A DNA stretch of 64,000 nucleotides, taken from contig NZ_FQXQ01000001.1 of assembly GCF_900130035.1 (NCBI RefSeq), forward strand, positions 899,075 to 963,074, in the 5' to 3' direction. The notes under the pieces were generated by a model. The model did not search any database. It saw only the letters and a list, made by a program, of their open reading frames with translations, and had not been told where the DNA came from. Below, one piece after another: positions 36,698-45,607 of the stretch. Numbering within the stretch: position 1 is the first letter of the stretch; every line of letters starts with the position of its first letter. The position numbers and the translations under genes are program-made. Origin of the DNA: Wenyingzhuangia marina. Its GTDB lineage: Bacteria > Bacteroidota > Bacteroidia > Flavobacteriales > Flavobacteriaceae.

Positions 36698-37636
36698 CTA
36701 TTTTTTAAAAATAGCATAGACCGGAAAATGATCACTAAAGCCTCCTCTATAAAATTTACCAATATAAGTTCTTAAAGGTTCTCCTTTGTTTCTACCTGTC
36801 CAATCTGTTAAAAAGTCTTCGTTATATATGGCAGCTTTTTGAAATTGATTTTTTTGTTCTTTCTCAAAAGTACTACTGTAAAGAATTTGGTCAAACAAAT
36901 GCCAAACGCCATTGTGAATTAAAGTACCTTCTTTAGGAGTTAATAGTTTTTCCATTGGGTTTTTAATACGATTGGATACTAAATGTTTGGCAATACTCTC
37001 AGAGGTTGGATCATCGTTAAAATCTCCCATAATAATAATTTTAGCTTCAGGGTCTTCTGCTAAAATTTGGTCAATTCTATAGTTTAGAATATTGGCCAAA
37101 GCAATTCTTTTAAAATGTGTTTTGTCTATTCCTTTTCTTCTAGAAGGCCAGTGGTTTACAAAAACATGAGTCAGTTCTCCGTATAAATTTCCCTGTACAT
37201 AAAGAATATCTCTAGTATCATCTTTTACGCCATTGGTTTCAAAAACTTGAACAGGAATGGCTTCTGAGGATGTCAATTCAAAAAAATCTTTGTGATATAA
37301 GAGTGCAACATCAATTCCTCTTTCGTCTGGAGAATCGTAGTGAACACAATCGTAATTTAAGTACCTTAAAACTTCTGAATGAATAATATCAAGGGCAACT
37401 TGTTTGGTTTCTACTTCTGCCAAACCTACCAAAACAGGAGGGAACATACAATCGGTAGTTCCTATTTTAGAGATGACTTTAGCTATTTTATTTACTTTAT
37501 GCTGATATCTGTAATGTCCCCATTTTTTACGACCACTAGGGGTGTAATCATTGTCCAACGTGTGGACATCGTCCTTATAATCAAATAAGTTTTCTGTATT
37601 GTAAAAAGCAATTGAGAATAAATTTTCCTTGGTCAC
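36698..37636 (-). CDS. Endonuclease/exonuclease/phosphatase-family protein
   Basis: 312 aa EEP fold. Conserved motifs in order: FYNTENLFD, GLAEVET (metal-binding Glu), NHWPSRR, IIMGDFNDDPTSE and the C-terminal SDHFPVYAIF with the catalytic His. No signal peptide. Family members cleave phosphodiesters in nucleic acids or lipids; substrate is not predictable. Followed closely on the same strand by the DxDD protein gene. Confidence 0.88.
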   Translation of the reverse strand: MTKENLFSIAFYNTENLFDYKDDVHTLDNDYTPSGRKKWGHYRYQHKVNKIAKVISKIGTTDCMFPPVLVGLAEVETKQVALDIIHSEVLRYLNYDCVHYDSPDERGIDVALLYHKDFFELTSSEAIPVQVFETNGVKDDTRDILYVQGNLYGELTHVFVNHWPSRRKGIDKTHFKRIALANILNYRIDQILAEDPEAKIIIMGDFNDDPTSESIAKHLVSNRIKNPMEKLLTPKEGTLIHNGVWHLFDQILYSSTFEKEQKNQFQKAAIYNEDFLTDWTGRNKGEPLRTYIGKFYRGGFSDHFPVYAIFKK

Positions 37637-37746
37637 TTGGAGTATTTTTTTGAGTGGTAAAGATATCTTTATTCAATAAAAATGTCAAAGAAAGCTTGTT
37701 TAATATCACTATAAAAAGGCAGCATTTTCCGTAAAATCTCTTTGTG

Positions 37747-37774
37747 TTGAAACTGTGGGAATTATGTACATTTG
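37747..37774 (+). promoter_or_regulatory. Promoter of hflX, probably giving a near-leaderless mRNA
   Basis: TTG at 37747-37749, 17 nt, TACATTTG at 37767-37774. The ATG at 37779 is 4 nt after the -7 element, so the transcript should start at about the start codon. Confidence 0.55.
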
Positions 37775-37778
37775 TAGC

Positions 37779-38999
37779 ATGATAGAAGAAAAGAAAGTAA
37801 CCTCAGAAAAAACAGTATTGGTGGGTGTCATTACACAACATCAAGATGAGGCAAAGTCTACGGAATATTTAGATGAATTAGAATTTTTGGTAACCACAGC
37901 TGGTGGTACAGCCGTAAAAAGATTTGTCCAAAAATTAGAAAAACCTCACCCTAAGACTTTTATAGGGACTGGTAAGTTAGAAGATGTAAAAGCATATATT
38001 GATTCGCACGATATAGGAACCGTTATTTTTGATGATGAGTTGTCTCCCGCGCAATTAAGAAACATAGAAAAGATTTTAGATACTAAGATTTTAGATAGAA
38101 CTACCTTGATCTTAGATATTTTTGCGCAACGTGCAGAAACTAGTTATGCAAGAACGCAAGTTGCCTTGGCTCAATGTCAATATATGTTACCAAGATTAAC
38201 AAAACTTTGGTCTCACTTAGATAAGCAAAAAGGGGGGATTGGAATGCGTGGTCCTGGAGAAACAGAAATTGAAACAGATAGACGTATTGTAAGAGATCAA
38301 ATTGCTTTGTTAAAAAAGAAGTTAGAGACGATTGACAGACAAATGGCTGTACAGCGTAAGAACCGTGGTAAAATGGTTCGTGTAGCTTTGGTAGGATATA
38401 CCAACGTTGGAAAATCTACCTTGATGAACGTGATTAGTAAAAGTGAAGTGTTTGCAGAAGATAAATTGTTTGCAACTTTAGATACGACAGTTCGTAAAGT
38501 GGTGATTAAAAACATTCCTTTTTTAATGACAGATACCGTTGGGTTTATTAGAAAGTTGCCTACACAATTGGTAGAGTCTTTTAAATCTACCTTAGATGAG
38601 GTTCGTGAAGCAGATTTATTGCTACACGTAGTTGATATTTCACATCCTACCTTTGAAGATCATATTAATTCTGTAAATCTTATTTTAGAAGAAATTGAGA
38701 GCGCTAACAAGCCAACGTTAATGGTGTTTAACAAAATTGATAGTTATACACATGAAACTATTGATGAAGATGATTTGGTGACTGAAAAAACTGAAAAACA
38801 CTATACACTTGATGAGTTAAAGAATTCTTGGATGTCTAAAATAGAAGATGAATGTGTGTTTATTTCAGCATTAAATAAAGACAATATGGAAGATTTTAAA
38901 GAAAAGGTTTTTGATATGGTTCGTGACATACATACCAAACGCTTTCCGTATAATAATTATCTGTATTCAGAATATGATGAAGAAGGTAATAAGCTTTAA
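37779..38999 (+). CDS. hflX: GTPase HflX
   Basis: 406 aa from ATG 37779. N-terminal HflX domain (PKTFIGTGKLE, DDELSPAQLRN, then the glycine-rich GGIGMRGPGETEIETDRR), then a G domain with GYTNVGKST (G1), DTVGFIRKLP (G3) and NKID (G4). HflX splits stalled or heat-damaged ribosomes. The in-frame GTG at 37755 was rejected because the promoter -7 element overlaps that stretch. Closely followed by a strong terminator. Confidence 0.96.
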   Translation: MIEEKKVTSEKTVLVGVITQHQDEAKSTEYLDELEFLVTTAGGTAVKRFVQKLEKPHPKTFIGTGKLEDVKAYIDSHDIGTVIFDDELSPAQLRNIEKILDTKILDRTTLILDIFAQRAETSYARTQVALAQCQYMLPRLTKLWSHLDKQKGGIGMRGPGETEIETDRRIVRDQIALLKKKLETIDRQMAVQRKNRGKMVRVALVGYTNVGKSTLMNVISKSEVFAEDKLFATLDTTVRKVVIKNIPFLMTDTVGFIRKLPTQLVESFKSTLDEVREADLLLHVVDISHPTFEDHINSVNLILEEIESANKPTLMVFNKIDSYTHETIDEDDLVTEKTEKHYTLDELKNSWMSKIEDECVFISALNKDNMEDFKEKVFDMVRDIHTKRFPYNNYLYSEYDEEGNKL

Positions 39000-39000
39000 T

Positions 39001-39039
39001 AACAAAAAATCCCGAGTATTTCACTCGGGATTTTTTGTT
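39001..39039. terminator. Bidirectional terminator between hflX and marC
   Basis: AACAAAAAATCCCGAG / CTCGGGATTTTTTGTT, perfect 16-bp stem with a 7-nt loop. T-tracts on both strands; the convergent gene ends at 39038, inside it. Confidence 0.92.
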
Positions 39040-39649
39040 ATAACATTTGTATGTAATCTTTCATTCCGCTCAAAATACTTTGTACGGCATAAGAGGCAAG
39101 TATTAATCCCATTATTTTACTGATGACGGTAATTCCATAATCGCCAATTCTTTTTTGTACTACGTTTGCCACAAGCAATAACAAAGCAGTTAGCCCAATT
39201 ACTAGCATGACTAAAAAAGTAGTAATGGCTTGTTGTTGTAAGGTATATATATGATTGTCTGTCATTAAAACCACAGCCATAATAGCTCCAGGGGAAGCAA
39301 TAGAAGGAATGGCTACAGGGAAAATAGTTACATGTTTATAATCATTAATTAATTCTTTTTCTGAAGCTGGTTTTCCGCTTCCAAAAATCATAGAGAGTGC
39401 AAAAAGAAAAAGAATCAATCCTCCAGAAACTTGAAAAGCATAAAGTTTAATATTCATCCCTTCAAGAATTACTTGACCAATAATAATAAAAAACAATAAA
39501 ATAGCAAATGCAACTAAAGAAGCTCTAATAGCTATTTTTCGTTTGTGTTTTTCATCAAAATGTTTGGTGGCTTCTAAATATACAGGAACAGAACCAATGG
39601 GATCTATTACAGCAATCATAAAGAAAATAGAAGTAATAATTTCTTTCAT
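39038..39649 (-). CDS. MarC-family integral membrane protein
   Basis: 203 aa with six predicted helices. The N-terminal FFMIAVIDPIGSVPVYL and the middle AIPSIASPGAIMAVVLMT, with its conserved Pro-Gly positions, are diagnostic of the MarC/UPF0056 family. It was once proposed to confer multiple antibiotic resistance, but this was not supported; transport function unknown. It begins 3 nt after the DUF3124 stop, so both are probably one unit. Confidence 0.92.
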   Translation of the reverse strand: MKEIITSIFFMIAVIDPIGSVPVYLEATKHFDEKHKRKIAIRASLVAFAILLFFIIIGQVILEGMNIKLYAFQVSGGLILFLFALSMIFGSGKPASEKELINDYKHVTIFPVAIPSIASPGAIMAVVLMTDNHIYTLQQQAITTFLVMLVIGLTALLLLVANVVQKRIGDYGITVISKIMGLILASYAVQSILSGMKDYIQML

Positions 39650-39652
39650 AAA

Positions 39653-40159
39653 TTAATGAACTTTAACTCCTGTAGTGGTAAAAGACAATCCTTGCTGTCC
39701 AGATGTTGAAATCATTACGGCTTCAAATAAAGGTTGATTACTTTCTTGTTTTATAATCCAGTCAAACATAAAGTTTCCTCCAGTGCCTCCCTCTTTATCT
39801 GTTTCATCAATTACAATCTCTACAGTTTCCATAGGAGCTAAATAAATAGGATGATTAAAATAAGATCTGATTAGTTTTCCATGGGTATCATAATAATCTG
39901 CCTTTTTAATGTAAATAGTATCTTGTCTATCCGTATTTCTCATGCTTACGGTAACAGTTAAACTATGTTTTTTATGTTCTGTATAACTATATACTTGTGA
40001 GTAAACAGATAGATGTGTTGCTCCAGAAATAAAATTTTCATCAGTTATTTTGGAAATTCTTTTTTCCCAGTTCACAGGATTTATAGAGCTAATTTCTTTT
40101 TCTTCTTTACAAGAGATTAGTAATATAGTAGAGAAAATAATTAAAAATATATTTTTCAT
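39653..40159 (-). CDS. DUF3124 lipoprotein
   Basis: 168 aa. Signal II sequence ending LLIS-CKEEKE; the Lys-Glu-Glu immediately after the lipidated cysteine resembles the Bacteroidetes lipoprotein surface-export signal. The body matches DUF3124 (YSYTEHKKHSLTVTVSMRNTD, IYLAPMETVEIVI, GGTGGNFMFDW). Likely anchored in the outer membrane, possibly at the surface. It forms a two-gene unit with marC. Function unknown. Confidence 0.85.
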   Translation of the reverse strand: MKNIFLIIFSTILLISCKEEKEISSINPVNWEKRISKITDENFISGATHLSVYSQVYSYTEHKKHSLTVTVSMRNTDRQDTIYIKKADYYDTHGKLIRSYFNHPIYLAPMETVEIVIDETDKEGGTGGNFMFDWIIKQESNQPLFEAVMISTSGQQGLSFTTTGVKVH

Positions 40160-40245
40160 AATGCGGATTCTAGAGGATCAATTACTTGTGTTAAATTACT
40201 TAATTACTTGCAGGTGATGAAATTTAATTAGGAAGAACTCATAAA

Positions 40246-40272
40246 AAAACCTCTAGTAGAACTAGAGGTTTT
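40246..40272 (-). terminator. Terminator after the DUF3078 gene
   Basis: AAAACCTCTAGT-AGA-ACTAGAGGTTTT, followed on the minus strand by TTTTAT, 24 nt downstream of the stop. Confidence 0.82.
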
Positions 40273-40296
40273 AAATTATATATAAAATGTGTTTCT

Positions 40297-41136
40297 TTAG
40301 AATTTATAGTTAAATCCTAAACCGAATACTTCACGAACCTGAACGGCTCTTACAGCATTGTCATCATAAATGGCTTGCAATGCAATGTTTGCAGATAAAA
40401 AGTCATTTACTTTCATGGCTACGTTTAAAGTGTAATCAATGTCTATATTTCCTGGGTTCTCTAAATAGTTGGCATACATGTTTAAAATGTTTTCAAAACT
40501 TACGTTTTTAAAAGCATCAAACTTGTAATAAGCAGCAATGTTAGCACCTAATTCAAAACGAGAAGTTTTTCCTTCTTCTACACCAAAAGCACTTTGTCCA
40601 TTAGTAAATTCACTATTTACAAAAATAGCTCTAGCAGAAGCAGGAGTAATGTTCACTTTTAAGTTATCTGATTTTTTCCACAAGGCACCAGGACCTGCTT
40701 GTAAGTAGGCTGGAGAAAAGAATGTAGAAATTTTATCAGTTTGGGCAGCCGTTTTATAACCGTCTGCAAATTGAGTTTTAAAGTTTAAATAAGCAGAGTA
40801 GTACCAAAACTCACTTGCTTTTTTACCATATAAAGATGAAAGCTCAATACGGTCATCTGTTTTTTGAAAATTGCTATTTCCTGCAGTTTTAGTTAAACCA
40901 TAGGCAAGAATAATTTTGTTATCCCAAACATCATTGTCTTTTTTGTAGTTAAAACCATAGTTGATGTTTGCATTGGTAGCAATGTTGTTTACTCCACCTC
41001 CTTGCCAATCTTTGTTATAGGCAGATTGGTTAAACAATAAAGTAAATACTCCTCCTTTTTTCCAGTTACTTTCTTTTTCTTGAGCAAAAGTGATAGTTGA
41101 GATCAATAATAGAGCTAATGCTGAAATTCTTTTCAT
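40297..41136 (-). CDS. DUF3078 outer-membrane protein
   Basis: 279 aa. Signal peptide MKRISALALLLISTITFAQ, then WKKGGVFTLLFNQSAYNKDWQGGGVN, the DUF3078 start. Alternating aromatic and hydrophobic residues to the terminal GFNYKF point to an outer-membrane beta-barrel. Probably a small barrel of unknown role. The gene begins 8 nt after the DUF2480 stop and is the last of the suf-like cluster. Confidence 0.88.
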   Translation of the reverse strand: MKRISALALLLISTITFAQEKESNWKKGGVFTLLFNQSAYNKDWQGGGVNNIATNANINYGFNYKKDNDVWDNKIILAYGLTKTAGNSNFQKTDDRIELSSLYGKKASEFWYYSAYLNFKTQFADGYKTAAQTDKISTFFSPAYLQAGPGALWKKSDNLKVNITPASARAIFVNSEFTNGQSAFGVEEGKTSRFELGANIAAYYKFDAFKNVSFENILNMYANYLENPGNIDIDYTLNVAMKVNDFLSANIALQAIYDDNAVRAVQVREVFGLGFNYKF

Positions 41137-41144
41137 AATAATTT

Positions 41145-41657
41145 TTATTTATTTTTCGATTTTTTAAACAGTGGTACTGTAGAGCAAGCTTCACCATACA
41201 TGATGTTTTTGGCTACAGGAAGTAATTTACTAATTAATAAAGTATAGGCAGACTCTGGAATAGGTTTGTTAGCACACCCTTTAATAATTACAGGTTTGTT
41301 TTCAAACGGGTTGACATCAAATTTAGAAATGATTTCAGTGTACAGAACAGTTTCTAAAAGGTTTAAATCACCTACTACACATTTTTTAGCGTAAAGACTA
41401 GCATTACTAGCTAATAAAAGATATGCCCATGAAGGAATAATAGCATCGGCACTACAAGTAAATGCAATGTATTTGTCTTTCAAACTAGTCCAATCATATT
41501 CGGCAACTTTTTCTCTAAAGTCTTTTTCTCTTAGAATAATTCCTTCGTATAACCAGTCTTTAATATCAAACAGAATACGTTCTCCTGAAGGATAAAAATC
41601 TTCTAAATCTATATTTTTTAAAGAGCTATTGGCTACTCTGTTTACAATTTCATCCAT
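41145..41657 (-). CDS. DUF2480 protein
   Basis: 170 aa soluble protein. MDEIVNRVANSSLKNIDLEDFYP, RILFDIKDWLYEGIILREKDFR and SADAIIPSWAYLLLAS match DUF2480, a Bacteroidetes family. Conserved Cys residues (AFTCSADA, KKCVVGD, IKGCANK, GEACSTVP) lie across the sequence. The gene consistently neighbours Fe-S assembly genes, so it may help there, but this is inferred. It precedes the DUF3078 gene. Confidence 0.85.
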   Translation of the reverse strand: MDEIVNRVANSSLKNIDLEDFYPSGERILFDIKDWLYEGIILREKDFREKVAEYDWTSLKDKYIAFTCSADAIIPSWAYLLLASNASLYAKKCVVGDLNLLETVLYTEIISKFDVNPFENKPVIIKGCANKPIPESAYTLLISKLLPVAKNIMYGEACSTVPLFKKSKNK

Positions 41658-41718
41658 AATTAATTAGTATTTAGCACACAGTTGTTAGTGAATAGTTTTA
41701 TGATGACCAACAACCAAA

Positions 41719-41757
41719 CATTATCTATGTACTTTGTACTGATCACTCAGTACTAAT
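41719..41757. repeat. Short intergenic repeat copy before the DUF2480 gene
   Basis: On the minus strand AGTACTGAGTGATCAGTACA followed by AAGTACATAGA. Same word family as near 15690, 15815 and in the gatB-aspS linker. Contains the palindrome AGTACTGAGTGATCAGTACA in part (GTACTGA...TCAGTAC). Confidence 0.55.
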
Positions 41758-42077
41758 TATAGAAATCCTAATTCTAGTTTTGCTTCTTCACTCATCATGT
41801 CTTGTGTCCAAGTAGGATCAAAAGTCAATTCAACTTCAGCACTTTCAATTTCTTCTAAGGCACAAACTTTTTCTTCAACCTCTTTTGGCAAAGTTTCAGC
41901 AACAGGACAGTTAGGAGAAGTTAAGGTCATTAATATTTTAGCTTGCTTTTGGTCGTTTACAAGCACATCGTATATCAAACCTAATTCGTAAATATCTACA
42001 GGGATCTCTGGATCGTAAATAGTTTTTAACACATTTACAATTTTATCTCCTATTTCTACAGTTTCTTCGTGGTTCAT
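41757..42077 (-). CDS. SufT-like DUF59/MIP18-family iron-sulfur protein assembly factor
   Basis: 106 aa. TIYDPEIPVDIYELGLIYDV is the family signature and C57 lies in the SPNCPVAE motif. Single-domain DUF59 proteins act in Fe-S cluster maturation. It lies 19 nt after sufE and in the same transcript, which fits. Confidence 0.92.
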   Translation of the reverse strand: MNHEETVEIGDKIVNVLKTIYDPEIPVDIYELGLIYDVLVNDQKQAKILMTLTSPNCPVAETLPKEVEEKVCALEEIESAEVELTFDPTWTQDMMSEEAKLELGFL

Positions 42078-42096
42078 TATTTCTTGTTTTTAGCAG

Positions 42097-42522
42097 TTAG
42101 GCATTTAATTTACTTTGCATTCCTAATGCGTATAGTTTTATTTGTTTAATCATAGAGACCAAACCATTGGCTCTGGTTGGTGATAAATGTTCTTTTAAAC
42201 CAATTTCATCAATAAAATCCATTTCGGCATCTAGAATGTCTTTAGGAGATTGGTCGTTAAAAACGCGTAACAATACAGCAACAATTCCTTTGGTAATAAT
42301 GGCATCACTATCTGCTGTAAAGTGTATTTTATCTCCTTTAAGCTCAGAATGTAACCAAACTTTAGATTGACATCCTTTAATAAGATTGTTGTCTGTTTTG
42401 TATTGATCTTCAATCACAGGTACAGATTTTCCTAATTCTATCATATACTCATAACGTTGCATCCAATCCTCAAACATTGTAAACTCATCTACAATTTCCT
42501 CTTGTATTTCTTTGATAGTCAT
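42097..42522 (-). CDS. sufE: Cysteine desulfuration protein SufE
   Basis: 141 aa. The persulfide-accepting cysteine is C51 in IKGCQSKVWL. The C-terminal SPTRANGLVSMIKQIK is conserved. SufE accepts sulfur from SufS and passes it to the SufBCD scaffold. First gene of a four-gene minus-strand cluster with the SufT-like, DUF2480 and DUF3078 genes; sufS/BCD are not in the window. Confidence 0.95.
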   Translation of the reverse strand: MTIKEIQEEIVDEFTMFEDWMQRYEYMIELGKSVPVIEDQYKTDNNLIKGCQSKVWLHSELKGDKIHFTADSDAIITKGIVAVLLRVFNDQSPKDILDAEMDFIDEIGLKEHLSPTRANGLVSMIKQIKLYALGMQSKLNA

Positions 42523-42546
42523 ATTTTAAACTTATTTTTGCAGCCA

Positions 42547-42577
42547 CAAAGATACTGAGTATAAAGGTAGGATACAA
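42547..42577 (-). promoter_or_regulatory. Promoter of the sufE cluster
   Basis: Minus-strand TTG (42577-42575), 20 nt, TATCTTTG (42554-42547). The predicted start near 42541 leaves a leader of about 20 nt. Confidence 0.6.
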
Positions 42578-42626
42578 CTGCAATTAGGATTGATTCTAAC
42601 TTATGTAATTATTGAAATAAAAATAA

Positions 42627-43547
42627 ATGAGTAAATTATTGGTTATAGGAACGGTAGCTTTTGATGCTATTGAAACTCCTTTTGGAAAAACAGATAAAAT
42701 TTTAGGGGGTGCAGGAACTTATATAGGTTTGTCTGCAAGTAATTTTAAAAATGTAGATACTGGATTGGTGTCTGTTGTTGGTGATGATTTTCCTCAAGAG
42801 TATTTTGATTTATTACACAGTAAAAACATCAATACAGAAGGAATAGAAGTTGTAAAAGACGGAAAAACGTTTTTTTGGAGTGGTAAGTATCACAACAATA
42901 TGAACCAGAGAGATACTTTAATTACAGACTTAAATGTATTAGAACATTTTAATCCTGTAGTGCCAGAAAAGTATAAAGATGCAGAAATCGTTATGTTAGG
43001 AAATTTACATCCTTTGGTACAAAATGCAGGTTTAGAGCAAATGAATAAAAAACCAAAAATGGTGGTGTTAGATACTATGAATTTTTGGATGGATATTGCT
43101 TTAGATGATTTAAAAATGTTGTTGAAAAAGGTAGATGTGATTACTATTAATGATGAAGAAGCTCAACAATTAAGTGGAGAACATTCATTGGTAAAAGCAG
43201 CAGCCATTATCCACCAAATGGGACCAGAATATGTGGTGATTAAAAAAGGTGAGCATGGAGCGTTGTTGTTCCATAAAGATAAAATGTTCTTTGCACCAGC
43301 ATTGCCTTTGGCAGATGTTTTTGATCCAACAGGAGCAGGAGATACTTTTGCGGGAGGATTTACAGGATATTTAGCACAACAAGGAGATTTATCGTTCGAA
43401 AACATTAAGAATGCAGTTATTTGGGGATCTAATTTAGCCTCATTTACGGTAGAAAAATTTGGTGTAGAACGCATTGCAGGCGTTACTTATACTGAGGTAG
43501 AAGAGCGTTTGGCGAAATTTAAGGAGTTAACGAAATTTTCTTTGTAA
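42627..43547 (+). CDS. PfkB-family carbohydrate/nucleoside kinase
   Basis: 306 aa ribokinase fold. The N-terminal LGGAGTYIGLSASNF substrate loop and the catalytic DPTGAGDTFAGGF motif (about residues 235-247) are intact. A substrate cannot be read from the sequence; the MNFWMDIALDDL segment resembles the adenosine/sugar kinase subgroup. It lies 60 nt upstream of purF, so a nucleoside or ribose substrate is possible. Confidence 0.9.
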   Translation: MSKLLVIGTVAFDAIETPFGKTDKILGGAGTYIGLSASNFKNVDTGLVSVVGDDFPQEYFDLLHSKNINTEGIEVVKDGKTFFWSGKYHNNMNQRDTLITDLNVLEHFNPVVPEKYKDAEIVMLGNLHPLVQNAGLEQMNKKPKMVVLDTMNFWMDIALDDLKMLLKKVDVITINDEEAQQLSGEHSLVKAAAIIHQMGPEYVVIKKGEHGALLFHKDKMFFAPALPLADVFDPTGAGDTFAGGFTGYLAQQGDLSFENIKNAVIWGSNLASFTVEKFGVERIAGVTYTEVEERLAKFKELTKFSL

Positions 43548-43552
43548 TTTTG
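43545..43552 (+). promoter_or_regulatory. Possible promoter -7 element of purF
   Basis: TAATTTTG matches TAnnTTTG and overlaps the stop codon of the kinase. The -33 box is weak. Confidence 0.35.
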
Positions 43553-43607
43553 CAAAAAATTTACGGTTTTACGACTGATGTAAAACTTAATCAATAAAAG
43601 ATACAAT

Positions 43608-45482
43608 ATGTGTGGTATTGCAATGGTGAGGTTGCTAAAACCTTTAGAGTATTATAAGGAAAAATATGGTACAGCTTTTTATGGTGTAAACAAGATGTAC
43701 TTACTAATGGAAAAGCAACACAACCGTGGTCAAGACGGAGCTGGGTTTGCGAGCATTAAATTTAATGTGAATCCTGGAAGCAGATACATTAGTAGAATAC
43801 GTTCTAACAAACAGCAACCTATTCAACATATTTTTAAAAAAATAAACCAGCGTATTAGCGAGACTGTAGAGGCAAATCCTGAAAAAAAGGATGATGTAGC
43901 TTGGTTAGAAGAAAATACGCCTTTTATTGGTAATTTATTTTTAGGTCATGCCAGATACGGAACTTTTGGAGGAAACTCTATAGAAAATGTACATCCGTTT
44001 TTACGTCAAAGTAACTGGAGACATAAAAACTTAATTGTAGCAGGAAATTTTAACATGACCAATTCTAAGCAATTGCTTGATGAGTTGATTGAGTTAGGAC
44101 AACATCCAAAAGAAAGTACTGATACTGTTACGGTAATGGAAAAAATAGGTCATTTTTTAGATGACCAAGTAGAGTCTATTTATCAAGATATTAAAGCAGA
44201 CTATACTAAAAAAGAAGCTTCCCCTGTGATTGCAGAAAAGGTAGATATCGTTAGAATTTTAAAAAGAGCTACTCGTAGCTTTGATGGTGGATACGCTTTG
44301 GCAGGGTTGTTAGGACATGGAGATGCTTTTGTAATGAGAGATCCAGCAGGAATTCGTCCAGCTTTTTATTACAAAGATGATGAAGTTTTAGTGGTGGCAT
44401 CAGAAAGACCCGTAATTCAAACTGCTTTTAACTTAAAAATGGAAAAAGTTAAAGAATTAGAGCCAGGTCATGCTATTATTGCTAAAAAGAATGGAAAAGT
44501 ATCTGTAGAAAAAATATTAGAGCCTTTAGAGAAAAAAGCATGTTCTTTTGAACGTATTTATTTTTCAAGAGGAGGAGATGCAGATATTTATCAAGAAAGA
44601 AAAGATTTAGGAGTTCGTGTGTTCCCTCAAATTATTGAAAGTATTGATGGTGATATAGAAAACACAGTTTTTTCATATATTCCTAACACAGCAGAAACTT
44701 CTTATTACGGAATGTGTGAAGCAGCAGAAGATTTCTTAAATACTCAGAAGACTGAAAAAATATTAGCTGGTGGTAAAAATTTAAGCGCTCAAGAAGTGAG
44801 TGATATTTTATCTATCAGACCTCGTTTTGAAAAATTAGCTATTAAAGATGCTAAATTAAGAACATTTATTACTTCTGATGACAGTCGTGATGATTTGGTA
44901 GCTCATGTATACGATGTGACTTATGGAGTGGTTAAAAAGGATGATAATATTGTTATTATTGATGATAGTATTGTTCGTGGAACAACTTTAAAAAAGAGTA
45001 TCATTAAGATTTTAGATAGAACAGAGCCAAAGAAAATAGTGGTTGTTTCTTCTGCACCGCAAATACGTTATCCTGATTGTTACGGAATTGACATGGCTAA
45101 ATTAGGGGATTTTATAGCCTTTAGAGCCGCTATTGAATTGTTAAAAGAAACAGGACAATATCAAATTGTAACTGATGTTTATAACAAATGTATTAAGCAA
45201 CGTAGTACACAAGATTCAGGAATTAAAAACTTTGTAAAAGAAATTTATAAGCCTTTTACTCCAGAACAAATTTCTGCTAAAATTTCAGAGATGTTAAAAA
45301 CATCTGAAATTAATGCCGATGTTCAAATTATTTTCCAAAGAATAGAAGGTTTACATGCAGCGTGTCCTAACCATAAAGGAGACTGGTATTTTACTGGTGA
45401 TTATCCTACAGATGGAGGAAAGCGTGTAGTTAACGAAGCTTTTATTAATTTTTACGAAGGAAATAATAAGAGAGCTTACTAA
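43608..45482 (+). CDS. purF: Amidophosphoribosyltransferase
   Basis: 624 aa, longer than E. coli PurF. C2 (MCGIA) is the N-terminal nucleophile of the glutaminase domain; GHARYGTFGG and RSFDGGYALAG follow. The PRPP-binding loop VIIDDSIVRGTT lies near residues 446-457. Long insertions in both domains are typical of the Bacteroidetes form. It makes phosphoribosylamine, the first committed purine intermediate. Its product pathway also feeds AIR to ThiC. Confidence 0.93.
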   Translation: MCGIAMVRLLKPLEYYKEKYGTAFYGVNKMYLLMEKQHNRGQDGAGFASIKFNVNPGSRYISRIRSNKQQPIQHIFKKINQRISETVEANPEKKDDVAWLEENTPFIGNLFLGHARYGTFGGNSIENVHPFLRQSNWRHKNLIVAGNFNMTNSKQLLDELIELGQHPKESTDTVTVMEKIGHFLDDQVESIYQDIKADYTKKEASPVIAEKVDIVRILKRATRSFDGGYALAGLLGHGDAFVMRDPAGIRPAFYYKDDEVLVVASERPVIQTAFNLKMEKVKELEPGHAIIAKKNGKVSVEKILEPLEKKACSFERIYFSRGGDADIYQERKDLGVRVFPQIIESIDGDIENTVFSYIPNTAETSYYGMCEAAEDFLNTQKTEKILAGGKNLSAQEVSDILSIRPRFEKLAIKDAKLRTFITSDDSRDDLVAHVYDVTYGVVKKDDNIVIIDDSIVRGTTLKKSIIKILDRTEPKKIVVVSSAPQIRYPDCYGIDMAKLGDFIAFRAAIELLKETGQYQIVTDVYNKCIKQRSTQDSGIKNFVKEIYKPFTPEQISAKISEMLKTSEINADVQIIFQRIEGLHAACPNHKGDWYFTGDYPTDGGKRVVNEAFINFYEGNNKRAY

Positions 45483-45500
45483 GCTTAAGAGTATAATATT

Positions 45501-45532
45501 AAAAGCCGATGTTTAAAATCATCGGCTTTTTT
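45501..45532 (+). terminator. Terminator after purF
   Basis: AAAAGCCGATG-TTTAAAAT-CATCGGCTTTTTT, 18 nt after the stop. Confidence 0.85.
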
Positions 45533-45556
45533 GTTTTGAACTTTTTGTATAAAAAA

Positions 45557-45591
45557 AATAGCCGTTTCAAATATTTGAAACAGCTATTTAA
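45557..45591 (-). terminator. Hairpin after ppc
   Basis: AAATAGCcGTTTCAAAT-ATTTGAAACaGCTATTT, a palindrome with one mismatch, 17 nt after the ppc stop on the minus strand and followed by TTTTTTAT. Confidence 0.75.
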
Positions 45592-45607
45592 TTGTTTTAA
45601 AAATCTA

